A stretch of 64,000 nucleotides of DNA, taken from the NCBI RefSeq assembly GCF_001700315.1, contig NZ_MASJ01000003.1:186001-250000 (forward strand), read 5' to 3'. Of this stretch, positions 21,119 to 28,791 are shown in pieces. The first letter of the stretch is position 1; each line of letters starts with the position of its first letter. Below the pieces are notes generated by a model. That model saw only the letters and a program-made list of their open reading frames with translations, was not told the DNA's origin and did not search any database. The stretch comes from Caryophanon tenue (lineage in GTDB: Bacteria; Bacillota; Bacilli; Bacillales_A; Planococcaceae). The translations under genes and the position numbers were made by a program.

Positions 21119-21148
21119 TTGACCGTGCTTTTTCTGATAGGATATAAG
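21119..21148 (+). promoter_or_regulatory. Candidate promoter of the LysR gene with long leader
   Basis: TTGACC at 21119-21124 and TATAAG at 21143-21148, 18 bases apart, leaving a leader of about 200 bases. The leader (to 21356) contains an inverted repeat ACAAATG/CATTTGT at 21210-21216 and 21228-21234 and a second hairpin built from GTAAA/TTTAC near 21312-21332. No known riboswitch was recognised. Confidence 0.5.
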
Positions 21149-21356
21149 CAGATTACTCGAAATTACTCATTAATAATGGCATATTAAGTAGTAGAAGTAA
21201 GACGTCTGTACAAATGTAAGCGTATACCATTTGTGGCGTTTTGATGAAAATTTTCTACGGTGATGATGATCGACAGTAGCGGAATTGTTAGAGAGGTAGA
21301 TGATGATGTGCACGTAAATGTTTTTTACGCACAATGATTAAAGAGGGGAGACACGT

Positions 21357-22247
21357 ATGACGGATCGTTATAGGACTTTTATGATTTTAGCTGAATGTAA
21401 ATCATTCACTGAAACAGCAAAGCGATTATTTTGTTCACAGCCGACTGTATCACAACATATTCAGCAGTTGGAAAATGAATATAATTGTAAATTAATTAAA
21501 CGTCATAAACGTGCTATTGAATTAACAGATAAAGGACAGCTTTTATTGCAATATGTTGAGCGTATGCATCATTTATCGCAAGAACTTAAACATAAAATGG
21601 ATTCATTAATTGCAACAGAATCTCATGTCAGTTTGTACATGAGTCATTATATTGCCAGCCATTATTTTGAACAGTTATTTCAAGGTGCACAGGCGTTAAC
21701 ATCGACATATCCATGTGAAATGAATAGTATGGAATACGAAAAATTAAAAAAGAGCTTATTTGAAAAGCATGCGAAATTTGCAGTGATGTCGATCTATGAA
21801 GATGATCCGATTATTGAGGAGCAATTTCATATAGACATTTTATTTGAGGAAAACTTTGTACTTGTTGTCGCGCCGGAACATCCATTAGCATCACGTAAAG
21901 TTGTTTATGTAAAAGATTTAGAAGAACAAGCTGTACTGCTGCCACATAGCACACATATCGCTGAGGATATTAAGCAAGTCATTCAAGCGAAGGAAGTGTC
22001 TGTTTATTATATGAACATGACAAACTTTGATTTAATTCATAAAGCAGTTCAACAAGGATTAGGTTTAGCATTTTTACCAGAGAAAATGGTGGAGAATGAC
22101 CCGGCTGTAAAAATAAAGCATGTAAAAGGATTGAATATTCGTAGGAAGGTAGCGATTGTAAAAGATAAAGAGCAATTGCTAACAGCTGGCGAAGAAGCAT
22201 ATTATGCACATATAAAAGAACGTTTATCGACACAAGTCGCCATTTAA
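21357..22247 (+). CDS. LysR-family transcriptional regulator (CidR-like position)
   Basis: A 296-residue regulator. The N-terminal winged helix-turn-helix (about residues 4-62) reads SFTETAKRLFCSQPTVSQHI, and the C-terminal two-lobed effector domain follows (about 90-290). GAGGGG precedes the ATG. It lies 1.7 kb upstream of a cidAB-type pair, in the same orientation. CidR of staphylococci and bacilli is a LysR protein controlling such genes, but two genes and a terminator intervene here, so the link is inference. The effector is unknown. Confidence 0.85.
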   Translation: MTDRYRTFMILAECKSFTETAKRLFCSQPTVSQHIQQLENEYNCKLIKRHKRAIELTDKGQLLLQYVERMHHLSQELKHKMDSLIATESHVSLYMSHYIASHYFEQLFQGAQALTSTYPCEMNSMEYEKLKKSLFEKHAKFAVMSIYEDDPIIEEQFHIDILFEENFVLVVAPEHPLASRKVVYVKDLEEQAVLLPHSTHIAEDIKQVIQAKEVSVYYMNMTNFDLIHKAVQQGLGLAFLPEKMVENDPAVKIKHVKGLNIRRKVAIVKDKEQLLTAGEEAYYAHIKERLSTQVAI

Positions 22248-22255
22248 TCGTTTTT

Positions 22256-22290
22256 GGAGTATACATCCACACAGTGTATACTTCTTTTTT
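22256..22290 (+). terminator. Terminator after the LysR gene
   Basis: Arms AGTATACA and TGTATACT with a 9-base loop, then TCTTTTTT. Confidence 0.85.
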
Positions 22291-22352
22291 GCGCTTATAT
22301 TGTAACGGAACTGGGAAAAGGTATGTAGTAATATGTAGAAAGGAAGAAGCGT

Positions 22353-22928
22353 ATGGAATATATATTAGCCGTTTTTATCGGCATTGGTTTAAGTATTTCA
22401 GCAGGTTTTCGTGTCTTTACACCGATGTTATTAGCATCGATTGCAGCGAAGTTTGGATGGCTACCATTAGCAGCAGGCTTTGAGTGGCTTGGCAGTACGC
22501 CCGCACTAATTGCTTTAGCGTTAGCGACATTGTTAGAGGTCATTAGTTATTATGTGCCAGCCTTTGATAACTTTATGCGTGGCTTGTCAGCGCCGTTAGC
22601 AGCGATTGCTGGGACATTGATGACCGTGTCTGTAATTGGCGTGGAAGATTCTGCGTTTTTATCATGGGGCTTAGCCTTCGTAACAGGTGGTGGCGCAGCG
22701 ACGCTTACGAGTTTAACAAATACAGCGGTGCGTGGAACGTCTACCGTTACGACAGCTGGTTTAGCGAACCCGCTTGTATCAATTATAGAAGATATTTCGG
22801 CAGTAGTATTACCGATTGTATCGATTATATTTCCACTAGTCGTTATTGTCATGCTTATTATTGTGATGATACTATTTGTAAAATTTTTCAATAAAATAAA
22901 AAACACCCGTCAACATCGTTTAAATTAA
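22353..22928 (+). CDS. DUF4126 family membrane protein
   Basis: A 191-residue protein with about five hydrophobic segments. Characteristic stretches are LSISAGFRVFTPMLLASIAA near the N-terminus and a Gly/Ala/Thr-rich segment TGGGAATLTSLTNTAVRG in the middle. It matches DUF4126 as I remember it. GAAAGGAAG precedes the ATG. The next gene, an SDR protein, begins 36 bases later, so the two may be cotranscribed. Function unknown. Confidence 0.8.
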   Translation: MEYILAVFIGIGLSISAGFRVFTPMLLASIAAKFGWLPLAAGFEWLGSTPALIALALATLLEVISYYVPAFDNFMRGLSAPLAAIAGTLMTVSVIGVEDSAFLSWGLAFVTGGGAATLTSLTNTAVRGTSTVTTAGLANPLVSIIEDISAVVLPIVSIIFPLVVIVMLIIVMILFVKFFNKIKNTRQHRLN

Positions 22929-22964
22929 GTATAATGAAAGTACAATCGATAAAGGGGTGTCGGT

Positions 22965-23747
22965 ATGGATTTACAATTGGATGGGAAAGTAGCAGTCGTA
23001 ACAGGTGGTAGTAAAGGCATTGGCTTTTATACAGCAAAAACGTTATTACTGGAAGGGTGTCATGTGGTGATTTGTGCGCGTGGCGAAAAGCAATTGCAAA
23101 TTGCAGCCAGCTTATTACAAGAAGAAACGGGCAAAGCAGTCAGCATCGTACGTGCCGATATTACGAAAAAAGAGGATTGTGAAGCAGTTATTGCAGAAGC
23201 CATTAAACAATATGGACAACTTGATATTGTGATAAACAATGCGGGTACATCATGTGCCACGAATTTTGAAATGGTAACAGATGAGCTATGGCAAGATGAC
23301 TTGAATTTAAAGCTATTTGGTGCTATCCGCATTGCACGCGCAGCATTATCACATTTAAAAGAGCGTACGGAAAGTGCTATTGTGAATATCGTATCGTCAA
23401 TGGCTAAAACACCACCAGCGAATAGCCTGCCAACGACGGTTAGTAGGGGCGCTGGTTTAGCAATGACGAATGCGATGAGTAAAGATTTAGCACAGTATAA
23501 TATTCGTGTGAACGCAGTTTGCGTTGGCTTAGTACGAAGCGAACAAATTGAGCAGTCATGGCAAAAGCATTATCCGAAACATTCATGGGAACAGTATTCT
23601 GCGATGCAAGGAGAAAACATTCCATTAGGGCGTATTGGCGAAGCGCAAGAAGCAGCTAATGTCATTGCATTTTTAGCGTCTCCAGCTGCTTCTTATGTAA
23701 CAGGGACAGCGGTTAATGTTGACGGCGGCTCAGCACCGGCGTTATAA
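22965..23747 (+). CDS. SDR-family protein with non-canonical active site
   Basis: A 260-residue Rossmann-fold protein of the short-chain dehydrogenase/reductase superfamily. The cofactor motif TGGSKGIG (about 13-20) and the structural motif NNAG are intact. The catalytic Ser is present in IVSS, but where YxxxK is expected the sequence reads SLPTTVSRGAG, so Tyr is replaced by Thr (or Val) and Lys by Arg. Members of a beta-ketoacyl-reductase-like SDR subgroup are known to lack the perfect tetrad. It may be an enzyme with altered chemistry or a nucleotide-binding protein. AAAGGGG precedes the ATG. Confidence 0.85.
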   Translation: MDLQLDGKVAVVTGGSKGIGFYTAKTLLLEGCHVVICARGEKQLQIAASLLQEETGKAVSIVRADITKKEDCEAVIAEAIKQYGQLDIVINNAGTSCATNFEMVTDELWQDDLNLKLFGAIRIARAALSHLKERTESAIVNIVSSMAKTPPANSLPTTVSRGAGLAMTNAMSKDLAQYNIRVNAVCVGLVRSEQIEQSWQKHYPKHSWEQYSAMQGENIPLGRIGEAQEAANVIAFLASPAASYVTGTAVNVDGGSAPAL

Positions 23748-23805
23748 CATACATACTTTATGTATATTCAACTCTATGACTTGAGCAATAGCGATTATAG
23801 AATTT

Positions 23806-23841
23806 GGTAGGAGAAATGATTGGGTTTCTCCTACCTTTTTA
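23806..23841 (+). terminator. Terminator after the SDR gene
   Basis: Perfect arms GGTAGGAGAAA and TTTCTCCTACC with an 8-base loop, then TTTTT. Confidence 0.9.
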
Positions 23842-23867
23842 TATTGTTCTGCGCTTTTTGATCGGGG

Positions 23868-23881
23868 ATAGATTTTGCTAT
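23868..23881. promoter_or_regulatory. Possible operator upstream of the cidAB-type pair
   Basis: The palindrome ATAG-ATTTTG-CTAT resembles a LysR box but its spacing is one base short of the usual T-N11-A. A second inverted repeat GCGCTTT/AAAGCGC follows at about 23891-23910. Both lie between the SDR terminator and the cidA-type gene. Confidence 0.3.
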
Positions 23882-23964
23882 AGAAAATCAGCGCTTTTAA
23901 TGGAAAGCGCCACGTAATGGCTAGAACTTTGATATATTAGAATAAAGGGGGGAGGATGTAGTAC

Positions 23965-24342
23965 ATGCGAAAATTTATAAAAATTATCGTTCAGATTGCT
24001 GTGTTATGTGTATTTAATGAACTGGGACAACTAATCGTTAATACATTCAATCTTGTTTTGCCAGGCAGTATTATGGGACTTATTTTATTATGGCTTTGTT
24101 TATACACAAAATTAATCAAGGTGGAATGGATTGAAACAGGGGCTGGTTTTTTATTGATGTATTTGACGTTGTTTTTCATTCCAACGACGATTGGTGTTAT
24201 TGAATATCCAGAGCTTTTATCAGCGCCTGGTTTATATTTAATGGCAGCGGTTATTGTGAGTACGATGGTGACAATTGCCATTGCGGGTATCGTTAGTAAA
24301 TGGCTCGAAAAGAAAGAAGTACATAGAGAGGAGTCGCAATGA
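23965..24342 (+). CDS. CidA/LrgA family holin-like protein
   Basis: A 125-residue protein with four membrane helices and a charged C-terminal tail. The segment LGQLIVNTFNLVLPGSIMGLILLWLCL carries the conserved PGS(I/V)xG motif (PGSIMG) of CidA/LrgA. AAAGGGGGGAGG precedes the ATG. It overlaps the next gene by 4 bases, the standard cidAB/lrgAB layout. These pairs have been linked to cell death and lysis, and more recently to pyruvate uptake (PftAB/YsbAB). The latter would fit the neighbouring PDH operon, but that is inference. Confidence 0.88.
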   Translation: MRKFIKIIVQIAVLCVFNELGQLIVNTFNLVLPGSIMGLILLWLCLYTKLIKVEWIETGAGFLLMYLTLFFIPTTIGVIEYPELLSAPGLYLMAAVIVSTMVTIAIAGIVSKWLEKKEVHREESQ

Positions 24343-25022
24343 TGTTAGTAGCTGTTATAAGTTTAGTGGGAACGGTGTTGTTATTTTTAGCGATGATGAC
24401 CTTACATAAAAAATATCCAACACCATTTTTATTGCCCGTATTAACAACGACGTTTATTATTTGTATACTCTTAGTCATGTTTAACATCCCGTATGCGTCT
24501 TATATGGAAGGAGCGGACTGGATTTCGAAATTGCTAGGTCCAGCAATTGTTGGTTTAGCATTCCCGTTGTATAACCAACGTGCGCTTATTTTCCGCTATA
24601 AAGTAACGATTATTAGTGGGCTTGTTGTGGCAATGATTGCGGGTCTTGTTAGTGTGTTTGCATTTTTAAAACTAGGAAATGCGTCAGAAACGTATATATT
24701 AACAGCTATTCCTAAGTCGATTACGACACCCGTAGCGATGGAAATTAGTGGTTCTTTAGGTGGCATTAGTCCGATGACGGTCGTATTAGTGATGGTTGCT
24801 GGTTTTACAGGTGCATTTAGCGCGCCACTTATTTTTAAAATTTGTCGTATTGATTCAGCAATTAGTAGAGGACTCTCTGTAGGAGCGGCTAGTCACGGAG
24901 TAGGTATTTCTAAACTGGTCGATTACGGAGAGCAAGAAGTGTCAATTGGCTCGTTATCAATGGGAATTAGTGCTGTTATCGGCGCGTTTTTATGTCCGTT
25001 ATTTGTTAATCTGTTTATGTGA
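24339..25022 (+). CDS. CidB/LrgB family membrane protein
   Basis: A 227-residue membrane partner of the CidA-type protein with six to seven helices. Family hallmarks include the helix with AIVGLAFPLYNQ, the motif AIPKSITTPVAMEISGSLGGI, and VGAASHGVGISK near the C-terminus. Two ATG codons (24339, 24342) are possible starts; GAGAGGAG lies just upstream. Together they are annotated as antiholin-like or as pyruvate transporters depending on species. Confidence 0.9.
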   Translation: MMLVAVISLVGTVLLFLAMMTLHKKYPTPFLLPVLTTTFIICILLVMFNIPYASYMEGADWISKLLGPAIVGLAFPLYNQRALIFRYKVTIISGLVVAMIAGLVSVFAFLKLGNASETYILTAIPKSITTPVAMEISGSLGGISPMTVVLVMVAGFTGAFSAPLIFKICRIDSAISRGLSVGAASHGVGISKLVDYGEQEVSIGSLSMGISAVIGAFLCPLFVNLFM

Positions 25023-25058
25023 AGTAGGTTTAAAGTAATGTGTAATAGAGAATTTGAA

Positions 25059-25103
25059 ACGTAAAAATCTTTTTTCCTGAAAAAGATTTTTACGTTTTTT
25101 TTA
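25059..25103 (+). terminator. Strong terminator after the cidAB-type pair
   Basis: A perfect stem with arms ACGTAAAAATCTTTTT and AAAAAGATTTTTACGT and a minimal loop, followed by a run of T. Confidence 0.93.
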
Positions 25104-25211
25104 TCTATTTTTTTGTATGTTTTTGATTTCCTTTAATTCCCTTTGTATAGGGTTTTGGATGCTAAAATGCTTGTTTTTAGTTTTGAATTTTCTGGAAAAT
25201 ATTCTTTTGAA

Positions 25212-25241
25212 TTGATTCTTTGGAACTGAAAATTGTATATA
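25212..25241 (+). promoter_or_regulatory. Candidate promoter of the small SLH-like gene
   Basis: TTGATT at 25212-25217 and TATATA at 25236-25241, 18 bases apart, give a leader of about 140 bases. The leader includes an inverted repeat CATTTGTA/TACAAATG (25316-25323 and 25346-25353) ending 32 bases before the start codon. The rest of 25104-25385 is AT-rich without visible genes. Confidence 0.45.
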
Positions 25242-25385
25242 TATGATTTTTTTATAGAGATATTATAAGTAATCGCATGTTTCTAAAGTTTAAGGACGGG
25301 AAAGTCAATTGTAAGCATTTGTAGTTACGAAGATCAAAAAGATGATACAAATGTATTGATTTCCTTACTGGGAGGTACAAAGAAG

Positions 25386-25805
25386 ATGGCTAAAAAGAAT
25401 AAAAATCGTAGTATTTTTATTGCTACCTCTGTAGCAATGTCTTTAACTGCAGTCGCTCCAATAGGCGTACAAGGTAAAATGATTAACGGGAAGTTTACTG
25501 ATGTACAAGATAACTATACACATGCTGAAGCGATCTATGGTTTAGCAGACCGTGATGTGTTTACGTATATGTTAATTGATGTACATGGTAATGTATCAGA
25601 TGCTGAAACGATTACAATCAATATAACAGGCGGCGGAACGTATATGATTCCGAATCCTACACAAGGAACAACGTACTCAATTCCATCGTCAAGTAGTGGT
25701 AGCGGTGGTATTAGTAGTAACATCGCACCACTTGAATACTATATCTCTGAACAAGAGCCAGAGCTTGCAAGTGACATTGATCCAACGCAATTTGGTTTAG
25801 CGTAA
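25386..25805 (+). CDS. Small secreted protein with a partial SLH-like repeat
   Basis: A 139-residue protein. Residues 1-30 are a signal peptide (basic N-terminus, hydrophobic core IFIATSVAMSLTAVAPIG, likely cut near GVQG-K). The mature start, FTDVQDNYTHAEAIYGLADR, resembles the first half of an S-layer homology repeat but stops there; no second or third repeat follows. A Thr/Gly-rich part and a Ser/Gly linker (SSSSGSGG) lead to an acidic tail. The start has GGGAGG 10 bases upstream; the frame extends 30 bases further without a ribosome site. It could be an envelope protein or the stub of a larger S-layer gene. Confidence 0.65.
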   Translation: MAKKNKNRSIFIATSVAMSLTAVAPIGVQGKMINGKFTDVQDNYTHAEAIYGLADRDVFTYMLIDVHGNVSDAETITINITGGGTYMIPNPTQGTTYSIPSSSSGSGGISSNIAPLEYYISEQEPELASDIDPTQFGLA

Positions 25806-25811
25806 ACAACT

Positions 25812-25851
25812 AAAAAATCTCCGTCAGCAATTTGCTGGCGGAGGTTTTTTC
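25812..25851. terminator. Bidirectional terminator between the SLH-like gene and speA
   Basis: Arms CTCCGTCAGCA and TGCTGGCGGAG flanked by A-run and T-run. Confidence 0.92.
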
Positions 25852-25854
25852 TGT

Positions 25855-27324
25855 TTAATAAATGGCGCGGCGCTCTTGGATGACGCGAATGTTTTGAAGC
25901 GTGTCATCTTCTAAGCCTTGAACAGGTAAGCCGGCCTCAATGTTTTCTTGAATGAAGTCAATCGTTTCTTGTGTGATGACCTCACCAGGGATAAAGATGG
26001 GAATGCCTGGTGGGTACACCATGATGAATTCAGCAGAAATGCGGTCGTGTGCGTCTTTTAGCGGAATGATTTCTGTTTCAGCATAAAAAGCATCACGTGG
26101 TGACATTGAAAGTGCTGGAATTTCTGGTACGTTGACATTCGTTTCGGTAATAACAGCTTCAGAATCGAACGCTTGTGACATGCGTTGTAGCGCGTTAACA
26201 AGCAAGTTCATTTCTTTTTTCGTGTCGCCCATTGTTACTAAACATAAAATATTGTAAAGGTCTGATAATTCGACTTCTAAGTTGGCGTTATAGCGTAGCC
26301 ATTCTTCAGCTTGATGTCCGGTAATGCCTAAATCTTTAACGCTAATTAACAGCTTTAACGGATCCATATCAAATGTAGCGGAAGAATGTAGCTTTTCACG
26401 TCCGACACAGTATAAATGTGGAATGTTATTAATACGTTTACGTGTGTCTTGTGCTAAGCGAATAGCTTCGTCAATTAAATCGTAACCATGTACGGCTAAT
26501 TGACGACGTGCTGTGTCAAGAGAAGCAAGTAACGGATATGATGTTGACGTTGTCGTTAGCATCGATAAAACGGTTTGTACACGCTTAGCGGATACTAAAC
26601 CTTCACGTACATTGAGTACAGAACTTTGCGTCATTGAGCCACCGAGCTTATGTACGCTCGTTGCAGCCATATCTGCCCCTGCTTGCATCGCTGATAACGG
26701 AAGGTCGTCATGGAATTTCATTAGCACACCATGCGCTTCGTCTACGATAACAGGAATGTTACGCGCATGAACGATGTCGACAATGCGCTTTAAATCGGCT
26801 ACAAAGCCAAAGTACGTAGGGTTGATAACAAGTACTGCTTTTGCATCTGGATACGTCTCTAGAGCCCTTTCTACAGACTCTGGCGTAATGCCATGTGAGA
26901 TACCAAGCTCCGTATCCACTTCAGGGTGGATGAAGATTGGAATCGCTCCAGAAAATACAATTGCAGACATGATCGATTTGTGCACATTACGTGGCACAAG
27001 GATTTTGTCTCCTTGCCCAACAACAGACATAATCATCGTCATAATGGCACCACTAGTACCTTGAATCGAGAAAAATGTATGGTCAGCACCAAAGGCCTCA
27101 GCAGCTAATTGCTGTGCTTGCTTAATTGCGCCTTTTGGTGAATGTAAATCATCTAATGGAGCAATATTGATTAAATCGATTGATAAAACGTTGTCCCCGA
27201 CAAATTCGCGGAAAGCTGGGTCGATTCCAGCGCCTTTCTTATGACCTGGAATATGGAATTGAATCGGATGTCTATTACGATGTTTCAGTAAAACATCAAA
27301 TAACGGAGTCTCTAATTGTGACAA
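25855..27324 (-). CDS. speA: Orn/Lys/Arg decarboxylase family protein, probably arginine decarboxylase
   Basis: A 489-residue PLP enzyme of the fold-I prokaryotic-length decarboxylase family. The PLP lysine is K226 in SVHKLGGS. Conserved blocks include FHIPGHKKG (23-31) and VDEAHG. I start it at TTG 27324 (LSQLETPLFD), with GAGGTGG upstream; this aligns with the start of B. subtilis SpeA (MSQHETPL) and gives almost the same length. A longer frame is open upstream but would include untypical sequence. The position after pdhD also matches speA. It begins agmatine/putrescine synthesis, linking to the pot importer. Lysine or ornithine specificity cannot be excluded. Confidence 0.92.
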   Translation of the reverse strand: MSQLETPLFDVLLKHRNRHPIQFHIPGHKKGAGIDPAFREFVGDNVLSIDLINIAPLDDLHSPKGAIKQAQQLAAEAFGADHTFFSIQGTSGAIMTMIMSVVGQGDKILVPRNVHKSIMSAIVFSGAIPIFIHPEVDTELGISHGITPESVERALETYPDAKAVLVINPTYFGFVADLKRIVDIVHARNIPVIVDEAHGVLMKFHDDLPLSAMQAGADMAATSVHKLGGSMTQSSVLNVREGLVSAKRVQTVLSMLTTTSTSYPLLASLDTARRQLAVHGYDLIDEAIRLAQDTRKRINNIPHLYCVGREKLHSSATFDMDPLKLLISVKDLGITGHQAEEWLRYNANLEVELSDLYNILCLVTMGDTKKEMNLLVNALQRMSQAFDSEAVITETNVNVPEIPALSMSPRDAFYAETEIIPLKDAHDRISAEFIMVYPPGIPIFIPGEVITQETIDFIQENIEAGLPVQGLEDDTLQNIRVIQERRAIY

Positions 27325-27370
27325 CGCAGGTACCACCTCACTTATAAAATAGTAGAAAAATTTTAAAAAC

Positions 27371-27388
27371 AAATGCATTATAGCATTT
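27371..27388 (-). promoter_or_regulatory. speA extended -10 promoter inside a perfect palindrome
   Basis: On the minus strand TGCTATAAT (27385-27377) is a perfect extended -10. It is embedded in AAATGC-ATTATA-GCATTT, a perfect inverted repeat, which would suit a repressor covering the -10. Confidence 0.55.
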
Positions 27389-27470
27389 ACTGTAACATGT
27401 GACCACAAAAATATTTTTGAAGGAATTCCTTGCATTCATGCAGAATATACATGCAAAAGGGGGAATGTTC

Positions 27471-28442
27471 ATGAATTGGTCTACAAAGGTAACTGAATTA
27501 CTAGGGATTCAATACCCGATTATTCAAGGTGGACTTGCATATTTAGCATATTCTGAGCTTGCAGCAGCCGTAAGTAATGCTGGGGGGCTAGGGCAAATTA
27601 CGGCGATGAGTTTACGCACACCAGAGGAATTACGCGAAGAAATTCGAAAAACACGTGCATTAACTGACAAGCCGTTTGGGGTGAACTTTGCGATTGGTAT
27701 GCATGGACAAGGGTATGAGCCAATGGTCGAAGTAGCGGCAGAAGAAAACGTCGCAGTTGTCACAATGACTGGCGGCAACCCAGCGCCTATTTTTGATATT
27801 TTAAAACAGAGCGATGCTAAAAAGCTTGTACTCGTTGCCGCGCGTCGCCAAGCGCAAAAGGCGGAGGAGTTAGGGGCAGATGCTGTCATGGTAGTTGGGC
27901 AAGAAGGTGGCGGTCATTTAGGGCGTGATGATGTTGGAACGATGGTTTTAATTCCACAAGTCGTCGATAGCGTATCCATTCCAGTTATTGCGTCAGGTGG
28001 TATTGGTGATGGGCGTGGCTGGATGGCAGCGCAAGCTTTAGGTGCAGAAGGAATTGAAATGGGTACACGTTTTATTGCCACGCAAGAATGTGTACACGCC
28101 ATTGACCGTTATAAGCAAGCGTTAATTGATGCGTCTGAAAATGATACGGTCGTCATTAAACGTTCAATTGGTGGACCCGCGCGTGCGTTACGTAATGCGT
28201 TTATCGACGAGATTTTAAATATCGAAGCAACGACACCTACGTATGAGGCATTACGTGACTATATTAGCGGTGAGGCGAATACACGTTATATTTACGAAGG
28301 GTTAGACAATGGTTTCGGCTGGGCTGGGCAAGTAACAGGTTTAATTAAAGATATACCGACTGTAGATACACTTATTCGCCGTATGGTTGCAGAAGCAGAG
28401 GCAATTCGTTTAAAATGGGGAGAAGTTGAAATAAGAAAGTAG
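27471..28442 (+). CDS. Nitronate monooxygenase family protein
   Basis: A 323-residue FMN-dependent TIM-barrel protein. It opens with NWSTKVTELLGIQYPIIQGG and has AGGLGQITA, VVGQEGGGHLGRD and IASGGIGDGRG, the phosphate/FMN-binding blocks shared by nitronate monooxygenases and FabK-type enoyl reductases. The start is ATG 27471 with AAAGGGGG about 8 bases upstream; open frame extends further 5'. It likely oxidises toxic nitronates such as propionate-3-nitronate. FabK function is less likely given the lack of a fatty-acid gene context. Confidence 0.87.
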   Translation: MNWSTKVTELLGIQYPIIQGGLAYLAYSELAAAVSNAGGLGQITAMSLRTPEELREEIRKTRALTDKPFGVNFAIGMHGQGYEPMVEVAAEENVAVVTMTGGNPAPIFDILKQSDAKKLVLVAARRQAQKAEELGADAVMVVGQEGGGHLGRDDVGTMVLIPQVVDSVSIPVIASGGIGDGRGWMAAQALGAEGIEMGTRFIATQECVHAIDRYKQALIDASENDTVVIKRSIGGPARALRNAFIDEILNIEATTPTYEALRDYISGEANTRYIYEGLDNGFGWAGQVTGLIKDIPTVDTLIRRMVAEAEAIRLKWGEVEIRK

Positions 28443-28450
28443 GTTTTGTA

Positions 28451-28744
28451 ATGGAATATTCATATCCATTATCACCAGATTGGTCGACGCAAGAAATGAT
28501 TGACGTTGTAAAGTTTTTTGAGTGTGTCGAAGCAGCATATGAAAAGGGCATTATTGCGGAAGATTTTATGAAAGCGTACCGTCGTTTTAAAGAAGTTGTG
28601 CCATCACAAGCAGCTGAAAAAACAATTTGTCGTGAATATGAAGAAGCAAGTTCATATATTCCGTACCAAGTTGTGAAAGCGGCAAAAGAAGCGGCACCAA
28701 CACAAAAAATTCGTGTGGAAGTGCAACAAAAACGTCGTAAATAA
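28451..28744 (+). CDS. yktA: UPF0223 family protein (YktA)
   Basis: A 97-residue, mostly helical protein. The N-terminus MEYSYPLSPDWSTQEMIDVV and the centre KAYRRFKEVVPSQAAEK are typical of UPF0223. It begins 8 bases after the nitronate monooxygenase stop and shares its terminator. In B. subtilis yktA lies right after speA, so the position supports the name. Function unknown. Confidence 0.9.
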   Translation: MEYSYPLSPDWSTQEMIDVVKFFECVEAAYEKGIIAEDFMKAYRRFKEVVPSQAAEKTICREYEEASSYIPYQVVKAAKEAAPTQKIRVEVQQKRRK

Positions 28745-28747
28745 AAG

Positions 28748-28790
28748 AAGGACTTACGGGAGTGTTTCATCTCCTGTAAGTCTTTTTTTG
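28748..28790. terminator. Bidirectional terminator between yktA and the ferrochelatase-like gene
   Basis: Arms GGACTTACGGGAG and CTCCTGTAAGTC with an 8-base loop, then TTTTTTT. Confidence 0.92.
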
Positions 28791-28791
28791 T

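Noticed and set aside
27471-28442. FabK-type enoyl-ACP reductase
   Set aside because: The FMN barrel is shared, but there are no fatty-acid genes nearby and the N-terminus follows the nitronate monooxygenase pattern.
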